Shown here piece by piece: positions 11,808-22,904 of a stretch of 64,000 nt of DNA. Source of the DNA: Branchinecta lynchi (Eukaryota; Arthropoda; Branchiopoda; Anostraca; Branchinectidae). The translations under genes were made by a program, and so were the position numbers. The stretch's first letter is position 1. Every line of letters begins with the position of its first letter. The stretch covers positions 1,922,001 to 1,986,000 of the forward strand of contig JAKZAP010000018.1 of assembly GCA_023053575.1 (NCBI GenBank). The letters run 5' to 3'. Below the pieces are notes generated by a model that made no database searches, was not told the DNA's origin, and worked only from the letters and a program-made list of their open reading frames with translations.

Positions 11808-12402
11808 CGAAAGAAATAGAAAACCGTGATTTTCGGTTTTTTTTATTGATCAGCTAATTATCCCTCTAGGATGATGTGCAAGGGATAAATATAAATTTGG
11901 ATATTTCGGTTGCACTTCCGGCAAACCGTCCTCAGCGAAAAACAAGCAACTAAATCGTAAAATTCAACACAATACCAACATAAAAGTGATGCGGAACCAA
12001 CAAAACATACAACGATATGTAAGCTAAAACCAGAAAGAACGATGCTGACTGGAACGACAAACAAATTCAAATAAAATGACGAATATTAAAATGTGCGTGT
12101 TAAAAGTGTATATGTACAAATCTGTGATTATTTTACAATTCTGAATTGTGTGTCTATTTACAATTTACCAATTCCCTGGGAAAGCGCAGAAGCTTTCACC
12201 GAGCCATTATAAAATCCTTCGCTTTAACCATCACTATACAAATAATTTTACAGACTTTGAGTTCTGTGAAATTATTTGAAGAATTTGAAAAAAAAGCAAC
12301 CGAAATATCCAAATTTATATTTATCCCTCGCACATCATCCTAGAGGGATAATTAGCTGATCAATAAAAAAAACACGAAAATCACGGTTTTCTATTTCTTT
12401 CG
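11808..12402. mobile_element. Foldback element with about 106-bp inverted terminal repeats
   Basis: The left arm 11808-11913 (starting CGAAAGAAATAGAAAACCGTG) is nearly the reverse complement of the right arm 12296-12402. Differences are small, for example an extra A in the A-run. The 380-bp interior has no clear coding capacity. No clear target duplication was seen at the edges. It is probably a non-autonomous DNA element of the foldback/MITE type. Confidence 0.75.
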
Positions 12403-12837
12403 ACTATGACGCGGGAAATTTCAGTTTCACCACATCGAGCATAGGTCAATAGCGGAACAACGAATTAACGCATTTTCGGCGGATCTTCAAGCCAATTTAA
12501 GTGAATAAGTAGTGGGTAACTAAATTGTTCTATCCTAGACATTTTCGGTTAAACTTTAAAGTTTAACTGAAAAGCCAACCTATTTTTGTATCATTTAACC
12601 GAATAAACTGCATTTTTTGGATGGTTTAAGGGTGTTTTTTTTTTTTTTTCACTATTTACTTTCGAATGAAATATGAATGTCTAAGGTCGTCCTCAAAACG
12701 AAGCTTGTACTATAACGCACAAACACTGGATCTCTTTGATTCTGAATTTACTAAAAAGGTCCTTCCTCTTCTCCATTGAAAGTGAGTTCCTCGTGTCAAA
12801 CTTTTCAAATTTTAAAAACAAACCAGGTGTAAATTGA
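12403..12837. other. No gene; right member of a direct repeat
   Basis: 12545-12720 repeats 11635-11780 in diverged form, with a T run of 15 near 12638. Nothing else recognised. Confidence 0.35.
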
Positions 12838-13098
12838 GAGCGTGTTCCACCCTACTTACCGTAGTTACTACGCATGACGTCACGGATTCTGGCTTTTAGC
12901 CTTCAAGGCTGGAACGACTTTTTCCGACCAATCACGTTACAGAGATGCGTAGTTACTACGCTTACTACGCTCCCGAGCATGGTAAGCAAATAGTAACTAT
13001 TAGTTACTATTTCGAGAAGGTTGGAACGGTCAGCGTAGTAACTTTTCGTGAGGATGGAACGGAAATAGTAACTATTGTTAGAAGGGTGGAACACGCTC
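12838..13098. mobile_element. MITE-like element, 261 bp, with terminal inverted repeats
   Basis: The left end GAGCGTGTTCCACCCT is the exact inverse of AGGGTGGAACACGCTC at the right end. Similarity continues inward to TAGTTACTA. The interior is packed with TAGTTACTA / TAGTAACTA motifs that can pair with each other. A 2-bp GA lies outside both ends and may be the target duplication. No ORF. Confidence 0.7.
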
Positions 13099-13299
13099 GA
13101 AGTTTCAGCAAGGATATTTTTTCCAGTATCTCATCCTAATCGACTTCAGAAAAGGGCCTTTACTTTGACAAAATGTTTCGTATTTTAGCAGTATTCTCGG
13201 CGAGCTGCATGCATAGCAAAAGAGCTAGTTACATTGAAAGGAGAACCTTTCAATCCAAATGTCCGATTGGCAAATTTTGCCGGCTTATCTGTCAGGGAC

Positions 13300-13530
13300 A
13301 TAAAGTTTAAGCAGGTCTCCTTACCCCGATCCGAATCTCTAATCGACTTCAGAAACAACTTGAGCTTCAACCAAATTTCCAGTTTCGGCCGAATTGGGGC
13401 TGGATCATTTGTCCGGCAAGAAAACTAAGTTCAGGTATGAACAACTTGGCCTATACTTTGCCGGTGAATCTTCATACGAAGTTTGAACAACATATCTCAA
13501 CCCCTTCGACCCCCCGACACGACGGACTTC
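13300..13530 (+). repeat. Family A fragment
   Basis: A single diverged core unit (TTTCCAGTTTCGGCCGAATT, TTTGTCCGGCAAGAAAA) followed directly by the 3' module GAAGTTTGAACAACATATCTC. A non-matching stretch 13531-13900 separates it from the next fragment. Confidence 0.55.
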
Positions 13531-13904
13531 CATGACTAAACCAAAGAACACGTACGCTAGGTGCAAATATATTAGTCCTTAACTAAACCCTAGACACGTG
13601 ACTGCCTAAGGCGTTTACGGATTATAAACAAAGCGCATCTTTCGACGCGCAGAGCTTTCGCCTGTATGGATAAAGGGGTAAGGGGGGACTGGTATAGCCA
13701 TCTGTTTTTTCGAAATTTGGTCGACAATTTTTTTAAATTGTTCACCAGACAGTTGTCGAGATCCATTCTGCCTTTTTGATCCAGTAAATGCCGGTTGGCA
13801 TTTTCAAGATAACTAAACTGGTCGCAAACACTTTTGTTTATCTTAGTATGTTCGAAAGTTGCAACATCATGCCTCCCCACTCTATATCGACTATATCATT
13901 GGGT

Positions 13905-14420
13905 TTTAAGTTTCATTCTAAACTTCGGGATTCCAGGCGAACTAGTTGTCCGGCCAAAAAATAACTTTCATATTCTGGTTCAGCATGTACTCTTACACTA
14001 GGGCTGAACATCTAATCAACTTCTGATTCAACTTTTACCGTTTACACGCTTTCCCTTGTATGCCGAATTTCGGCTGAACTACTTGAGTGGCAAGAAAATA
14101 AATTTCATATTCGGGTTCAGCATGTCTCCTTACCCCTAAATAGACTATCTCATTAGCTTTTAAAACTATTTTATTTCGCCTCATAATTTGAAACCTATCA
14201 CCTCCCCTAAATATATAGCTATGAAGCCCCTCTGCAAACTCAATTGTTTCACTTGACCCGAAGAATCCTCACACCAAGTTTCATCAACATATCTAGTTTC
14301 CCTTCAAGAGTTATCGTACTCACAGACGGACGGACGGATTTACAGATGGATGGACAGACGGAAAGCTTTTCCATAGTCATAGGTATCCTTCCACTTACGT
14401 TTTGGGATACCAAAACGTTA
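13905..14420 (+). repeat. Family A copy with 3' terminus
   Basis: Two core units (GGCGAACTAGTTGTCCGGCC; CGGCTGAACTACTTGAGTGGC), then CACACCAAGTTTCATCAACATATC, a GACGGACGGACGGA run and the terminus TTACGTTTTGGGATACCAAAA, with one change in the usual GGATCCC. Confidence 0.7.
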
Positions 14421-14520
14421 TTATCAAACCTAATTTCATTAAATTCATCAAATAAGAAATTTCTATTAACTATTTTTCGCTATATTATCTTCGGTATTCC
14501 CTATTATACTCTAAAATGAA

Positions 14521-14720
14521 TAGTATATTATATTTGTATTATGCCTATATCAGCAAAAAAGGGGTTAATATATTGTTTTACCAGTATCGCCGATTCTTGC
14601 CCTATATTGTTTTCATACTTTAAAACGCATAGTTTTATACTTTTATTAGGCCTATAGCAGCAATAAAGTGTTTAATATATTATTTTTACTCGTATCGCCA
14701 ATTCGTGCCCTGTTAGCCTG
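14521..14720 (+). repeat. AT-rich direct repeat, two units of about 106 bp
   Basis: ATGCCTATATCAGCAAAAAAGG at 14541 and AGGCCTATAGCAGCAATAAAGT at 14647 each lead into TTAATATATT, then GTATCGCC and TTGCCCT / GTGCCCT. No coding signal. Confidence 0.6.
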
Positions 14721-14804
14721 CTACTCCCTACTACTTAGTGTAGTAACAAATTGATTGACAAATTGTTTCCGGGTCAGGTTGCAATCTTCCACATCTGTGT
14801 GACC

Positions 14805-14965
14805 TGATACTACATATCTCACCAGTCTACGTGGTCACTTAACATGTACCACTCTTCCTAGTAGCAGAGAGAAGAAAACATGTTGTTGCCTCCGTTTCTT
14901 TGTACATATCTATTCACCGTTGTTCGATCAAGATCGATGGGAAACCTTGCCGACCATTAGGATAT
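14805..14965 (+). repeat. Dispersed repeat R, copy 1
   Basis: Shares the order ACGTGGTC, CCACTCTT, TAGTAG, GAGAA, ACATGTTGTTG and CGATCAAGATCG with 17940-18140 and 24768-24970. The copies are diverged; the class is unknown. Confidence 0.5.
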
Positions 14966-15339
14966 GCAATTGATGGGTTGTTACAAAGAGAATACAAACA
15001 AAACTTCTCGAGATTGACATGCAGCTTCACTTTTCCAGCATTTATTTCTGAGTAACATCACCTGCACGCCTAGTCACATGATTTGCGACGGAAGGTCAAA
15101 GTGCCATATGGCAAACAAAAATCTTATGTCGATTTGTTTGGCATTCATATCTCCTTAGCCATGGAAGCTTTTAAGTTGAAACTTTGTGTTCTTGTTGGTC
15201 TTGGGGGTCTAGATGTGCTTTTTGGTTCCCACTACTCAAAGCTGGGGGGTGGTTGGACCCAAGTCGCCCAGTGACCTAGGCTTCTAACTCGACAACGAAT
15301 GGAGGTCAGACAACGAAGTTTAGGGCCTGGAAGGGGCAT

Positions 15340-15590
15340 CCAGGGGAGTATGGTCGGAGGGCCCTCCATCCCACATGGTTGGATAAGGAAATCCGTCGCA
15401 CAATTTGAACCAAAATCAGCTTATATCGGCGCGAAGGTTGGGCAAAAGTATACCAATATGTTTTCTTGGCACACCTAAGTACAAAAACCAGCTCTAATCT
15501 AATCAATAGAAATATTTTTAAAACAATCCGTCGGCAGAGTTTCACTCCAAATAGCTTCTGTTGGCCGTGTAGCCCTGACAAAGGTCATCG
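15340..15590 (-). repeat. Dispersed element E, copy 1
   Basis: Carries GGGGCATCCAGGGG, then CATGGTTGGATAAGG, TCCGTCGCACAATTTGAACC and TCGGCGCGAAG. The same order occurs on the opposite strand at 18260-18405. The GGGGCGTATCC end of the second copy resembles a terminus of non-autonomous DNA elements. Confidence 0.5.
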
Positions 15591-15813
15591 GCCTACAGAC
15601 AATTTTTTTTATCGGCATGTTTAAGTTGAAAAATCCTTTTCTAGTTTTAGTACTCTGCTACCAACTTGTCGTCAAAAACAAATATAATTAATATCACGGT
15701 AAGATTGAAATTTTATTTCAAGTTTTTAATCAAACCGATAAACCGAACCGATACAGAACCGAAAGATGTCTGATGGAAATCTGTTGACACATTTTTTTCC
15801 AAATAAGCAATCA

Positions 15814-16176
15814 GCTAAAACGAGGAAGGGCATACTGAAACGAGGAAAGCTGTCGCCAGAATTCGCCACGTCGTCCCCTTCCTCTATTTAGTATTATTTG
15901 AGGGTTCGCCAGCTTTTTCAAATTCAAAGTTCACCATTCCTTCCTCCTTTTAGTATCCTGACATGGATAGGCATTCAGTTCAGTGAGGGGTCGGCAACCA
16001 TACAAATTGTGCTTAGTGCCCTACCCATGTCAGGATACTAAAACGAGGAAGGGATGGTAAATTTCGAAGTTGAAAAGCTGCCGCCCCCTCAAATAATACT
16101 AAATAGAGGAAGGGAACGACGTGGCGAATTCTGGCGACAGCCTTCCTCTTTTCAGTATGCCCTTCCTCGTTTTAGC
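15814..16176. repeat. Large palindrome, about 153-bp arms and 58-bp loop
   Basis: The left arm 15814-15966 is close to the reverse complement of 16025-16176, with only scattered substitutions. The arms carry ACTAAAACGAGGAAGGG-type purine-rich motifs and CGCCACGTCGT. The loop contains GAGGGGTCGGCAAC, the motif that recurs through the array at 40.7-42.0 kb. It would extrude as a long hairpin. Confidence 0.85.
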
Positions 16177-16638
16177 ATACCCTTTCTAGTTTTGGTATGC
16201 CCTTCCTGCTTTTCTCGCGTTCCCTTCCCTTCCTGGTTTTAGTCGATCCCTGCCCCTTGGCCTGGAAGTGCTTTGGGAAGTTTGCATCTCCTCCACCCTC
16301 CCGTTCAAGGGCAACGGGTCCCAGACTTCCCAGTTTATACCTTGACAACGATTAGAAGTACGACGGGGAGATTTGTCTACTTACAGACCCTAGATTCTGG
16401 ACGCAACATTCGGAATTTTGTCTCGCCCCACCCTAGCAGTTCATGGGCAGCTGGTTCAAGATTAACCCAGTTCATGATTTGACGACGGTACGGCGACAAA
16501 ACTTCGTGTTCTTATCGACAGAGGTTTTTAGAATCACCTTTTGGAAGTTTTGTCTTTTCACGCTCCCGGTACGTGGGCAGCTAGTCCCATCTTACCCTGT
16601 ATCACGAACTTCGTAGCTTAAATTGATAGCGGCTTGAA
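16177..16638. other. Pyrimidine-rich tail of the palindrome and unique sequence; no gene
   Basis: 16177-16255 continues with CTTCCTNNTTTTAGT-like repeats related to the 40.7-42.0 kb array (compare 41930-42000). The rest shows nothing recognisable. Confidence 0.35.
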
Positions 16639-17557
16639 CAAGACCAATCGATGGGATTCCAGAAGTTCAGTATTTGATCCAGACAATTGGGTCTTATCTT
16701 TGCCAGATCCAGTCTTCGCGACTCCTTGAACGTTTTCAGTATTACAATTTAGAAACAAATTAAGGCCACAGAGCTAATCATCTTAGAAAACCAAGTTCAG
16801 ATATGGATTTAGCAAGTGTCTGTAACCCTATAAGTCATACCTATTTTGACGAAACAGATCGAAACTTCCTGCCTTGCTTCTGCCAATTCTTCGGTTTCGG
16901 CGGAATTCCGGAACTATTTGTCGCGGCGAAAAAATAAAGAGCTAAAAACGAATTGACCCCTATATCGGACATCTAATCCACTTCAAATACAAATTTTCCG
17001 GTTTCAGCCGGATTCCGGGGCAACTATATGTCTTGTTACTCCTAAATCGGGCATCTAATCAACTACAGATATAATTTTTGTTTTTAACAAATCTTCCAGT
17101 TTTGGCCGGATTGCGGGTGAACTACTTGTCTGAATAGAAAATGATTTTTAAATCAATTGTCAGCATGTCTTCTTACCCTATGTCGAACCTCTACTCAACT
17201 TCAGATAAAACATTTACTTTTAACACACTTTCCGGTTTTGCCCGGATTCCTGGCGAACTATTTTTCCGGTGAGAAAATAGTTTTCATAATCGTGTTCAGC
17301 ATGTCTTCTTACACCTTAATCGACTATCTTATTAGCTGTTTACAAATATTTTATTTGCCCATTAATTTGAACCCCCACCTCTAAACGTAGGCCTACAGAG
17401 CACATCTACAAACTAGACCTTTCCCTTGACCCAACGGATCCTCACACGAAATCTCATCAAAATATCTCATTCGCTTCGAGAGTTATCGTGCTTATCGTGT
17501 CGGACAACTTTTGCGATGTCATAGGGTTCCCTCCACTTACGTTTTGGGATCCCAAAA
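16639..17557 (+). repeat. Family A composite repeat, copy A4
   Basis: Starts CAAGACCAATCGATGGGATTCC and ends TTACGTTTTGGGATCCCAAAA. It holds about four core units. The GACGGAC run of other copies is reduced to CGTGTCGGACAACTT here. Confidence 0.75.
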
Positions 17558-17734
17558 TGACGACGAAAAGCTTGGTGATCAGTTTATTGGAGATGGTTCC
17601 GGATCGCCAGGGTCCTATCTCCATTCCTCCATTTTGGTCATGAGCAACTGCACTGAAGTCCCCTAAAACCAGTGAGGATAAACTTGTATATTCAGGCCAT
17701 ACTTCGAGTGGGTTCCAGCTATCTCCCCGGCATA

Positions 17735-17761
17735 CCCCCCCCCCCCCCCCCCCCCCCCCCC
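17735..17761. repeat. Homopolymer of about 27 C
   Basis: An uninterrupted C run. The length is likely to be assembly- and individual-dependent; the minus strand is a potential G-quadruplex. Confidence 0.9.
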
Positions 17762-17939
17762 GCTGTCACAACCTGTCTCAATGTTGAAACCCACGCACCA
17801 AAACATAACCAAACGTAATGCAATATTTTCGAGACTTGAACTTGATTCCACGGTCTAGCGGTTGCGTACTTGGCGTTATGTGCCTGCGGTTTTGAAGTCC
17901 TTTGGCATCGTACGATATTGAGACTTCTAAATATCCACC

Positions 17940-18140
17940 ATACTACGTGGTCTCAGAAGTTGTAGATGCACGTGTGCGTAACCACTCTTACAGTAGTTGC
18001 GAGGAGACAATATGTTATTGTCCACATCTCCTGGGACATCTTGTTCGACTGTCGTCCGACCCGGATCATTGTGACACATCTTCGACAGTAAGGCAATGAT
18101 CTTGCTTAGTGCTACTGGGTCGGGAAAACAAATGTATTGT
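17940..18140 (+). repeat. Dispersed repeat R, copy 2
   Basis: TACGTGGTCTCAGAAG, CCACTCTTACAGTAGTTG, GAGGAGACAATATG and TTGTCCACATCTCCTGGGAC align in order with 24768-24970. Just upstream, 17850-17900 has a weak tRNA-like A/B-box order, which could be a SINE head. Confidence 0.5.
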
Positions 18141-18254
18141 TATATAGCTTTGTTATTGAGATTCGAAACTTGATTGTTTCCATTTATCTTACGCATGAAG
18201 TAGGGGTGAGGTGCTTTTTTCAATCATTTTCATCTGGGTAAATGTACCATCGAC

Positions 18255-18405
18255 GGCACGCCCTGACATATGACTTGCTGCCAACGGCCGTAGCGCTTCG
18301 CGCCGACAGTAGCTTATTTTGGGTCAAATTGTGCCAACGGATTCCTTCTCAGACCATGTTGGGGGGGAGTCCCGTCTCCCCCTTGGATACGCCCCTGACG
18401 GCAGG
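18255..18405 (+). repeat. Dispersed element E, copy 2
   Basis: Inverse of 15340-15450: CTTCGCGCCGACAGT, GGGTCAAATTGTGCCAACGG, ACCATGTTGGGGGGGAGTCC and GGATACGCCCCTGAC. Similarity ends at GCCCCTG, the likely terminus. Confidence 0.5.
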
Positions 18406-18534
18406 TCGTGGGCCACTAGCGGAAACTATGGAAGTATTTCAGCAAGACGCGGGACCTGGAAAAATAGCCACAGAGATCTAGTGTCAACTTCCAGATAAGC
18501 AGCACGGCTCGCAGGTGATCCAAACAGTCAGTTT

Positions 18535-20412
18535 TTATGGCACTTCCCTTTCGGCCAAGTGCCAGATACCGGTCACTTTTCCGTCGGTCGGTCAGTCCGG
18601 CGTTTGCGAGTTAGGGTACTTCCAGATGTGCTAGGACGATGAAATTTGGCAGGGATATTAGGGACCCGACGAAATTAACTTGGAAATAGTCACTTGCTCC
18701 ATCCGACTATCGTGAGGGGAGGGAGTGGAGCCGAAATCCGGAATTTAGCGACATGCATAACTTTCGAGCGGGTGATCGGATCTTAATGAAACTTGATATT
18801 TGGAAAGACGTCATGTCTCAGATGTCTCATTTTAAGTCCGGACCTAATCCGATGAATGTGGAGGGTGGAGTCAGAGGGGGAATCGGAAATCATGTGACAC
18901 GCTTAGAGTGGAGTGATCGGGATGAAACTTGGTAGGAGGAACAAGCACAAGCCCTAGGCACACCATTGACAGAACCGGACCGGATTCGTTGACTGTGGGG
19001 GAAGTTGGAGGTGGGTTCCGGAATTCCGGTGATCCGTAGTTACTTCCAGGTGGGTTATGACGAAACTTGGCAGGCAAGCCAAGGATCCGACCAGATTAAC
19101 CTAGAAGTAGTCGGCTTCCCGATCCGACCACCGTGGCGGGAGTGGAGGGAGGGGGAATCCGGTATCTTGAGGAATTTATAACATTGGAACGGGTGACCGG
19201 ATCTTAACGAAACTTGATATTTGGAAAGACCTCGTGTCTTGGATGACCGATTTAAGAGTCCGGACCGGATCCGATGAATGTGGGGGGGGGAGTCGGAGGG
19301 GGTAACCAGAAATCTTGTGACACGCTTAGAGTGGAGAGATTGGGATGAAACTTGGTTGGAAGGCCAAGCAAAATAACTAGATACGTCAGTGATAGAACCG
19401 GATCGGATTTGGGTACTGGGGGGGGGGGGGGGATTCCGGAATTCCGGCTATCGCGAGTTAAGGTATTTCGAGATGTGCTAGTACGATGAAACTTAGCTTG
19501 AACATTAGAAACTTGACATGATTGGCTTAGAAATAGTCAGTTCACCGACACAAACATCGAGGGGGAGTGGAGGGAGCGGGAATCTGTCATTTTGAGGTAT
19601 GTATAACTTTTGAACGAGTGGTCGGATCTTGACGAAACTTGATATTTGGAAAGACCTCGTGTCTCTGATGTCCCGTTTTAAGTCCCGGACCGGATCCGAT
19701 GAATGTGGGGGAGGGGCGGAAATCTTGTGACACGCTTAGAGTGGAGCGATTAGGATGAAACTTGGTGGGAAGAACAAGGACAAGAACTAGATACATGAAT
19801 GACAAAATTGGACCGGTTCCGGCACTGTGAGGGGAGTTGGTGGTGGGGGGGGGGGCGGGTGAGATTTCGGTGATGGCGAATTAAGTGACTTCCAGATGTG
19901 CTAGGGCGATGAAAGTTGGCTTGAACATTAGAAACTTGACAAGATTGGCTTAGAAATTGTCACTTCTCAGATCCGACCATCACTTAAAGTACTAATCCTA
20001 ACAACAAAGTAAAAATACTTTCAAGTAAACTGTACATTTTAACTCAAGGGTGTTGCTCAAAAACTAATTTTAGCACCCTTAAAGTGCGTTTCTTAACCGA
20101 AAAGTCAAAAAGATACTTTAACCAAACGAAATATATTCATGATCTCCATGGGCCCATGATCATTTTTGCCTCAAGGGTTTTGCTTACAACTGAAATTCTT
20201 AATACAAACCACAATTTTGAGCAAAATATTTCATGATTCCAATGAGCTTATCGTCATTTGTGCTTCAAGAGTGTTCATTACAGATGAATCTCTAGCGCCC
20301 TTACAGTGCGCATAATCACGGTCAAATGCACAAATAAAAAAGTTTTACGAACAATACATTCTCGTGATTTGACACATGACCATTCTTATCTCACTTAAGC
20401 TTACTCAAGTGC
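18535..20412 (+). repeat. Family B composite repeat, copy B3 (complete)
   Basis: Starts TTATGGCACTTCCC and ends CAAGTGCCATATAGC, the inverted end pair of the family. GTCGGTCGGTCAGTCCGG at 18583 precedes four tandem units that begin near 18608, 19031, 19448 and 19873, a period of about 420-430 bp. Each unit has TGTGCTAGGACGATGAAA, GGGTGATCGGATCTTAA, GATATTTGGAAAGAC and a long G run. The last 430 bp, AAGGGTTTTGCTTACAA and similar, form a separate tail region. Confidence 0.75.
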
Positions 20413-20770
20413 CATATAGCTTTCGTAATGTCTGTCTGTCTGTCGGTCTGTCCGCATTTTGCTAGTTTGTGCACTTCCACATGACCTAGAATGACAAAAC
20501 TTGGCACGCTTATCAAGGATTCAACCGGATTAACTTGGAAATAATAACTTCCCCGATCCTACCATCAATGAGGGAGTGGTAAGATGGTGAATCCGGAAAT
20601 TTGTAACATTCATAACTTTGGAACGGATAATCGGGCGTGCATTAAACTTGACAGGTATCAAGATGAAATGTCTCGATGTTCATTGTCAAATTTGGATCGG
20701 ATCTGGTAACTGGGTGGGGGGCTGGAGGGGGACACCCGAAATCTCTTGAAACGATTTGTCTAGTTTTTGT
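20413..20770 (+). repeat. Family B copy B4, partial
   Basis: Begins with GTCTGTCTGTCTGTCGGTCTG and one unit (CACATGACCTAGAATGACAAAACTTGGCACGC) abutting the end of B3, then fades near 20770. Confidence 0.6.
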
Positions 20771-21104
20771 CAAACCCCTACCCCTTTCTTCACAATATTC
20801 TAGCTTTGCGCTTGGATGAGTCATTCTTTCTTCGTATAGCTCTGCTCGTTGATGAGTCATTCTTTTCTTAAATTCGTTAGGAGAGAGCTAGAGCAATCGA
20901 TGGTCGAAGGGGTTTGGAATAATATGGCAAGTGTCAGCGGCTTCTCTGGCCAAACAAAACTACCAGGGTACATTCATTTCTGAAACGCTAGATGGCCTCT
21001 TTGCGATCTTACGCGCAGTTCTGACGTGTACCTCAAAGAATGGTCGGATTTGGAAAGTGGTGATTTCTAAGCCAATCTTGTCGAATTTACAACTCCACTG
21101 TATT
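20771..21104. other. No gene recognised
   Basis: A short ATGAGTCATTC direct repeat lies near 20816 and 20852. Nothing else is visible before the RT pseudogene. Confidence 0.3.
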
Positions 21105-22195
21105 TCAGCTTAATGCACGCAGTCACCACAGAGCTTTATACCAGGAAATGTTCCCAGAGAAAATAGTAGTGAGTAAACCCCAGACAAAACCATGGATATC
21201 AAATGAAGTTAAGTACCTTATCACCCACAGAGATAATCTGTATAAAACCGGTAGTAGACTAAAAGCAAACAGACTTCGCAATCTTATTGTGAAAAAGATA
21301 AAAAAGCCTCTCAAATTATACGGTGCTAAAACAGAAATACATCTCATGAAAGCAACCCCCGGAAGTTCCACGAAAAAGTGAAGCAAATGATGGGCAAAGA
21401 TAAAAAACCTTTGAGATCTACGACCCCGACAGAAACCCAATAACCTCAGCCCAAATAAACGAGTATTCTACTTCAGTGTGCAGTGTACATCCTCCTTTGC
21501 TTACGCTACCCGAAAAAGGAGATCCCGCAAAAATGCCAGTTATAGAACCGTACAATGTGTGCGAAAAGTTAAGTAGGCTAGATGCGAGTAAGAGCAACGA
21601 TCCTGGTGAAATTCCAATAAAGCTGGTTGTTGAATGTGCCGAGGAACTTAGTTTTATTTTGGCTGCCATTTTTAACCAGTATTTTTAGATAGAATTATTC
21701 CAGACTGTTTTAAAAATGCCTGTATCACGCCTATACCCAAATCTAAAAAATTTCAATCCGTCAAGGACCTAAGACCGATCTCTATCACCCCTGCTATGTC
21801 TAAAGTTTTTGAAAATTTTACTTTTGAACAATTATTTCAAGATATTGAGGCGAACCTAGACCCAAGACAGTTTGGTTTCCGACCTGTTTGCAATACCACT
21901 CATTACCTAGTTAGGCTAGTCGATGATCTTTTGAGACATTTGGAAGAGAAAAATGCGTACCCAGAATTACTACTAAGCGATATTGTGAAAGCCTTCGATA
22001 GTCTGGATCACTCCGTAGCGATCGTTGAAGCCAAGGAAATGGGAGCTCGTCAGTTTTTAGTCCAATTGCTCGCTAGTTTTTTAACAGGACGGAAACAGTG
22101 TGTTATGCTAAGTAGAGAATCTGTGGTAGTCCCCAGGGGACCAAGTTCGGACCTTTGACGTTTTTGATCGTTTTAACAAGCCCTTAGGGCAGTTA
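21105..22195 (+). pseudogene. Non-LTR retrotransposon fragment (linker and RT core), broken
   Basis: Plus-strand frames encode, in order, FPEK and KPWISNEVKYLI (21150-21220), a linker, VIEPYNVCEKLSRLDASKSN with IPIKL (21540-21630), and the RT core at 21796-22158. The core has DPRQFGFRP, HYLVRLVDDLL, a DIVKAFDSLDH motif A, and a split PQGTKFGPL motif B. The order and wording match the 865-codon ORF2 at 59.4 kb (for example FPLKK, KPWIDQSVKNLI, YQFGFRQ, MGASQF) closely enough to place both in the same CR1/L2/Jockey-like group. Stops and frame changes near 21381, 21690 and 22130, plus loss of endonuclease, motif C and the 3' part, make it dead. Confidence 0.8.
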
Positions 22196-22904
22196 GTGCG
22201 GTGCTGGGGGGCCAGGAGAAAAGAGAGGCCAAGCGGCCAGTGTAAATTGCTGAGAAATCAGGCGATGGTTGCTGGCCGTATTGCCTTGTTCCTGACGATC
22301 CTGGTTACGCACCCTCGTCATTTACGTTACCAAAATTTTTTCAGATGTGACCATAGTGTGGCTCGACCAAGAACAGTGTCTGCTAATGGGCTGATGCTTT
22401 TACGTTTTTGACTCTCGAAAAGGGGCCGCAAGTCCATGGATGGCCTAGGGTTCCACCAAAACTAAAAGACGGCGCTGTCCCTAGCTTGTCCGGAAGTGTC
22501 TGAACTAGCAAACTTTGGACAGACAGCACGGTCGCTATTGGTCACTTTGTTTACACGGTGCGGAGCTAACATACAATTTTTAGTAATAAATAATAGTCCT
22601 GCACTGCCGCCATGAAGACCCACTGACAACCCACTGCTTACTTGCTGACGGCAAAAACAGAACAGCGTTTGGAATATCAGACTCATTACAAAAAGAACTT
22701 GAAACATTCCACCTGAATAGATTCGGCGGCATAATTTTACCGGTGGGTAAACCCAACACCCAACGGCGGTGTGCCGGCGCGCAGAGATGTTTTCAGCGGC
22801 GGCCCGCTGAGTTATTTTCGGCGGCGCGCCGCCGATTTTCGACGCGGCTTCGGGGACTAATCTGTAACTGACTTCAGAAAAACTTTTCCTTCTGCTAATT
22901 CCTG
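22196..22904. other. No gene recognised; GC-rich palindrome
   Basis: Contains the perfect 16-bp palindrome CGGCGGCGCGCCGCCG near 22820 within a locally GC-rich patch. Short ORFs here have no recognisable similarity. Confidence 0.35.

Noticed and set aside
13590..13880. 96-codon minus-strand open frame with a charged, helical-looking peptide
   Set aside because: No motif, no splice signals assessed as convincing, and it lies between two Family A fragments; left as unexplained sequence.
17850..17900. tRNA gene or SINE head
   Set aside because: A weak A-box and an interrupted B-box only; no cloverleaf can be drawn.
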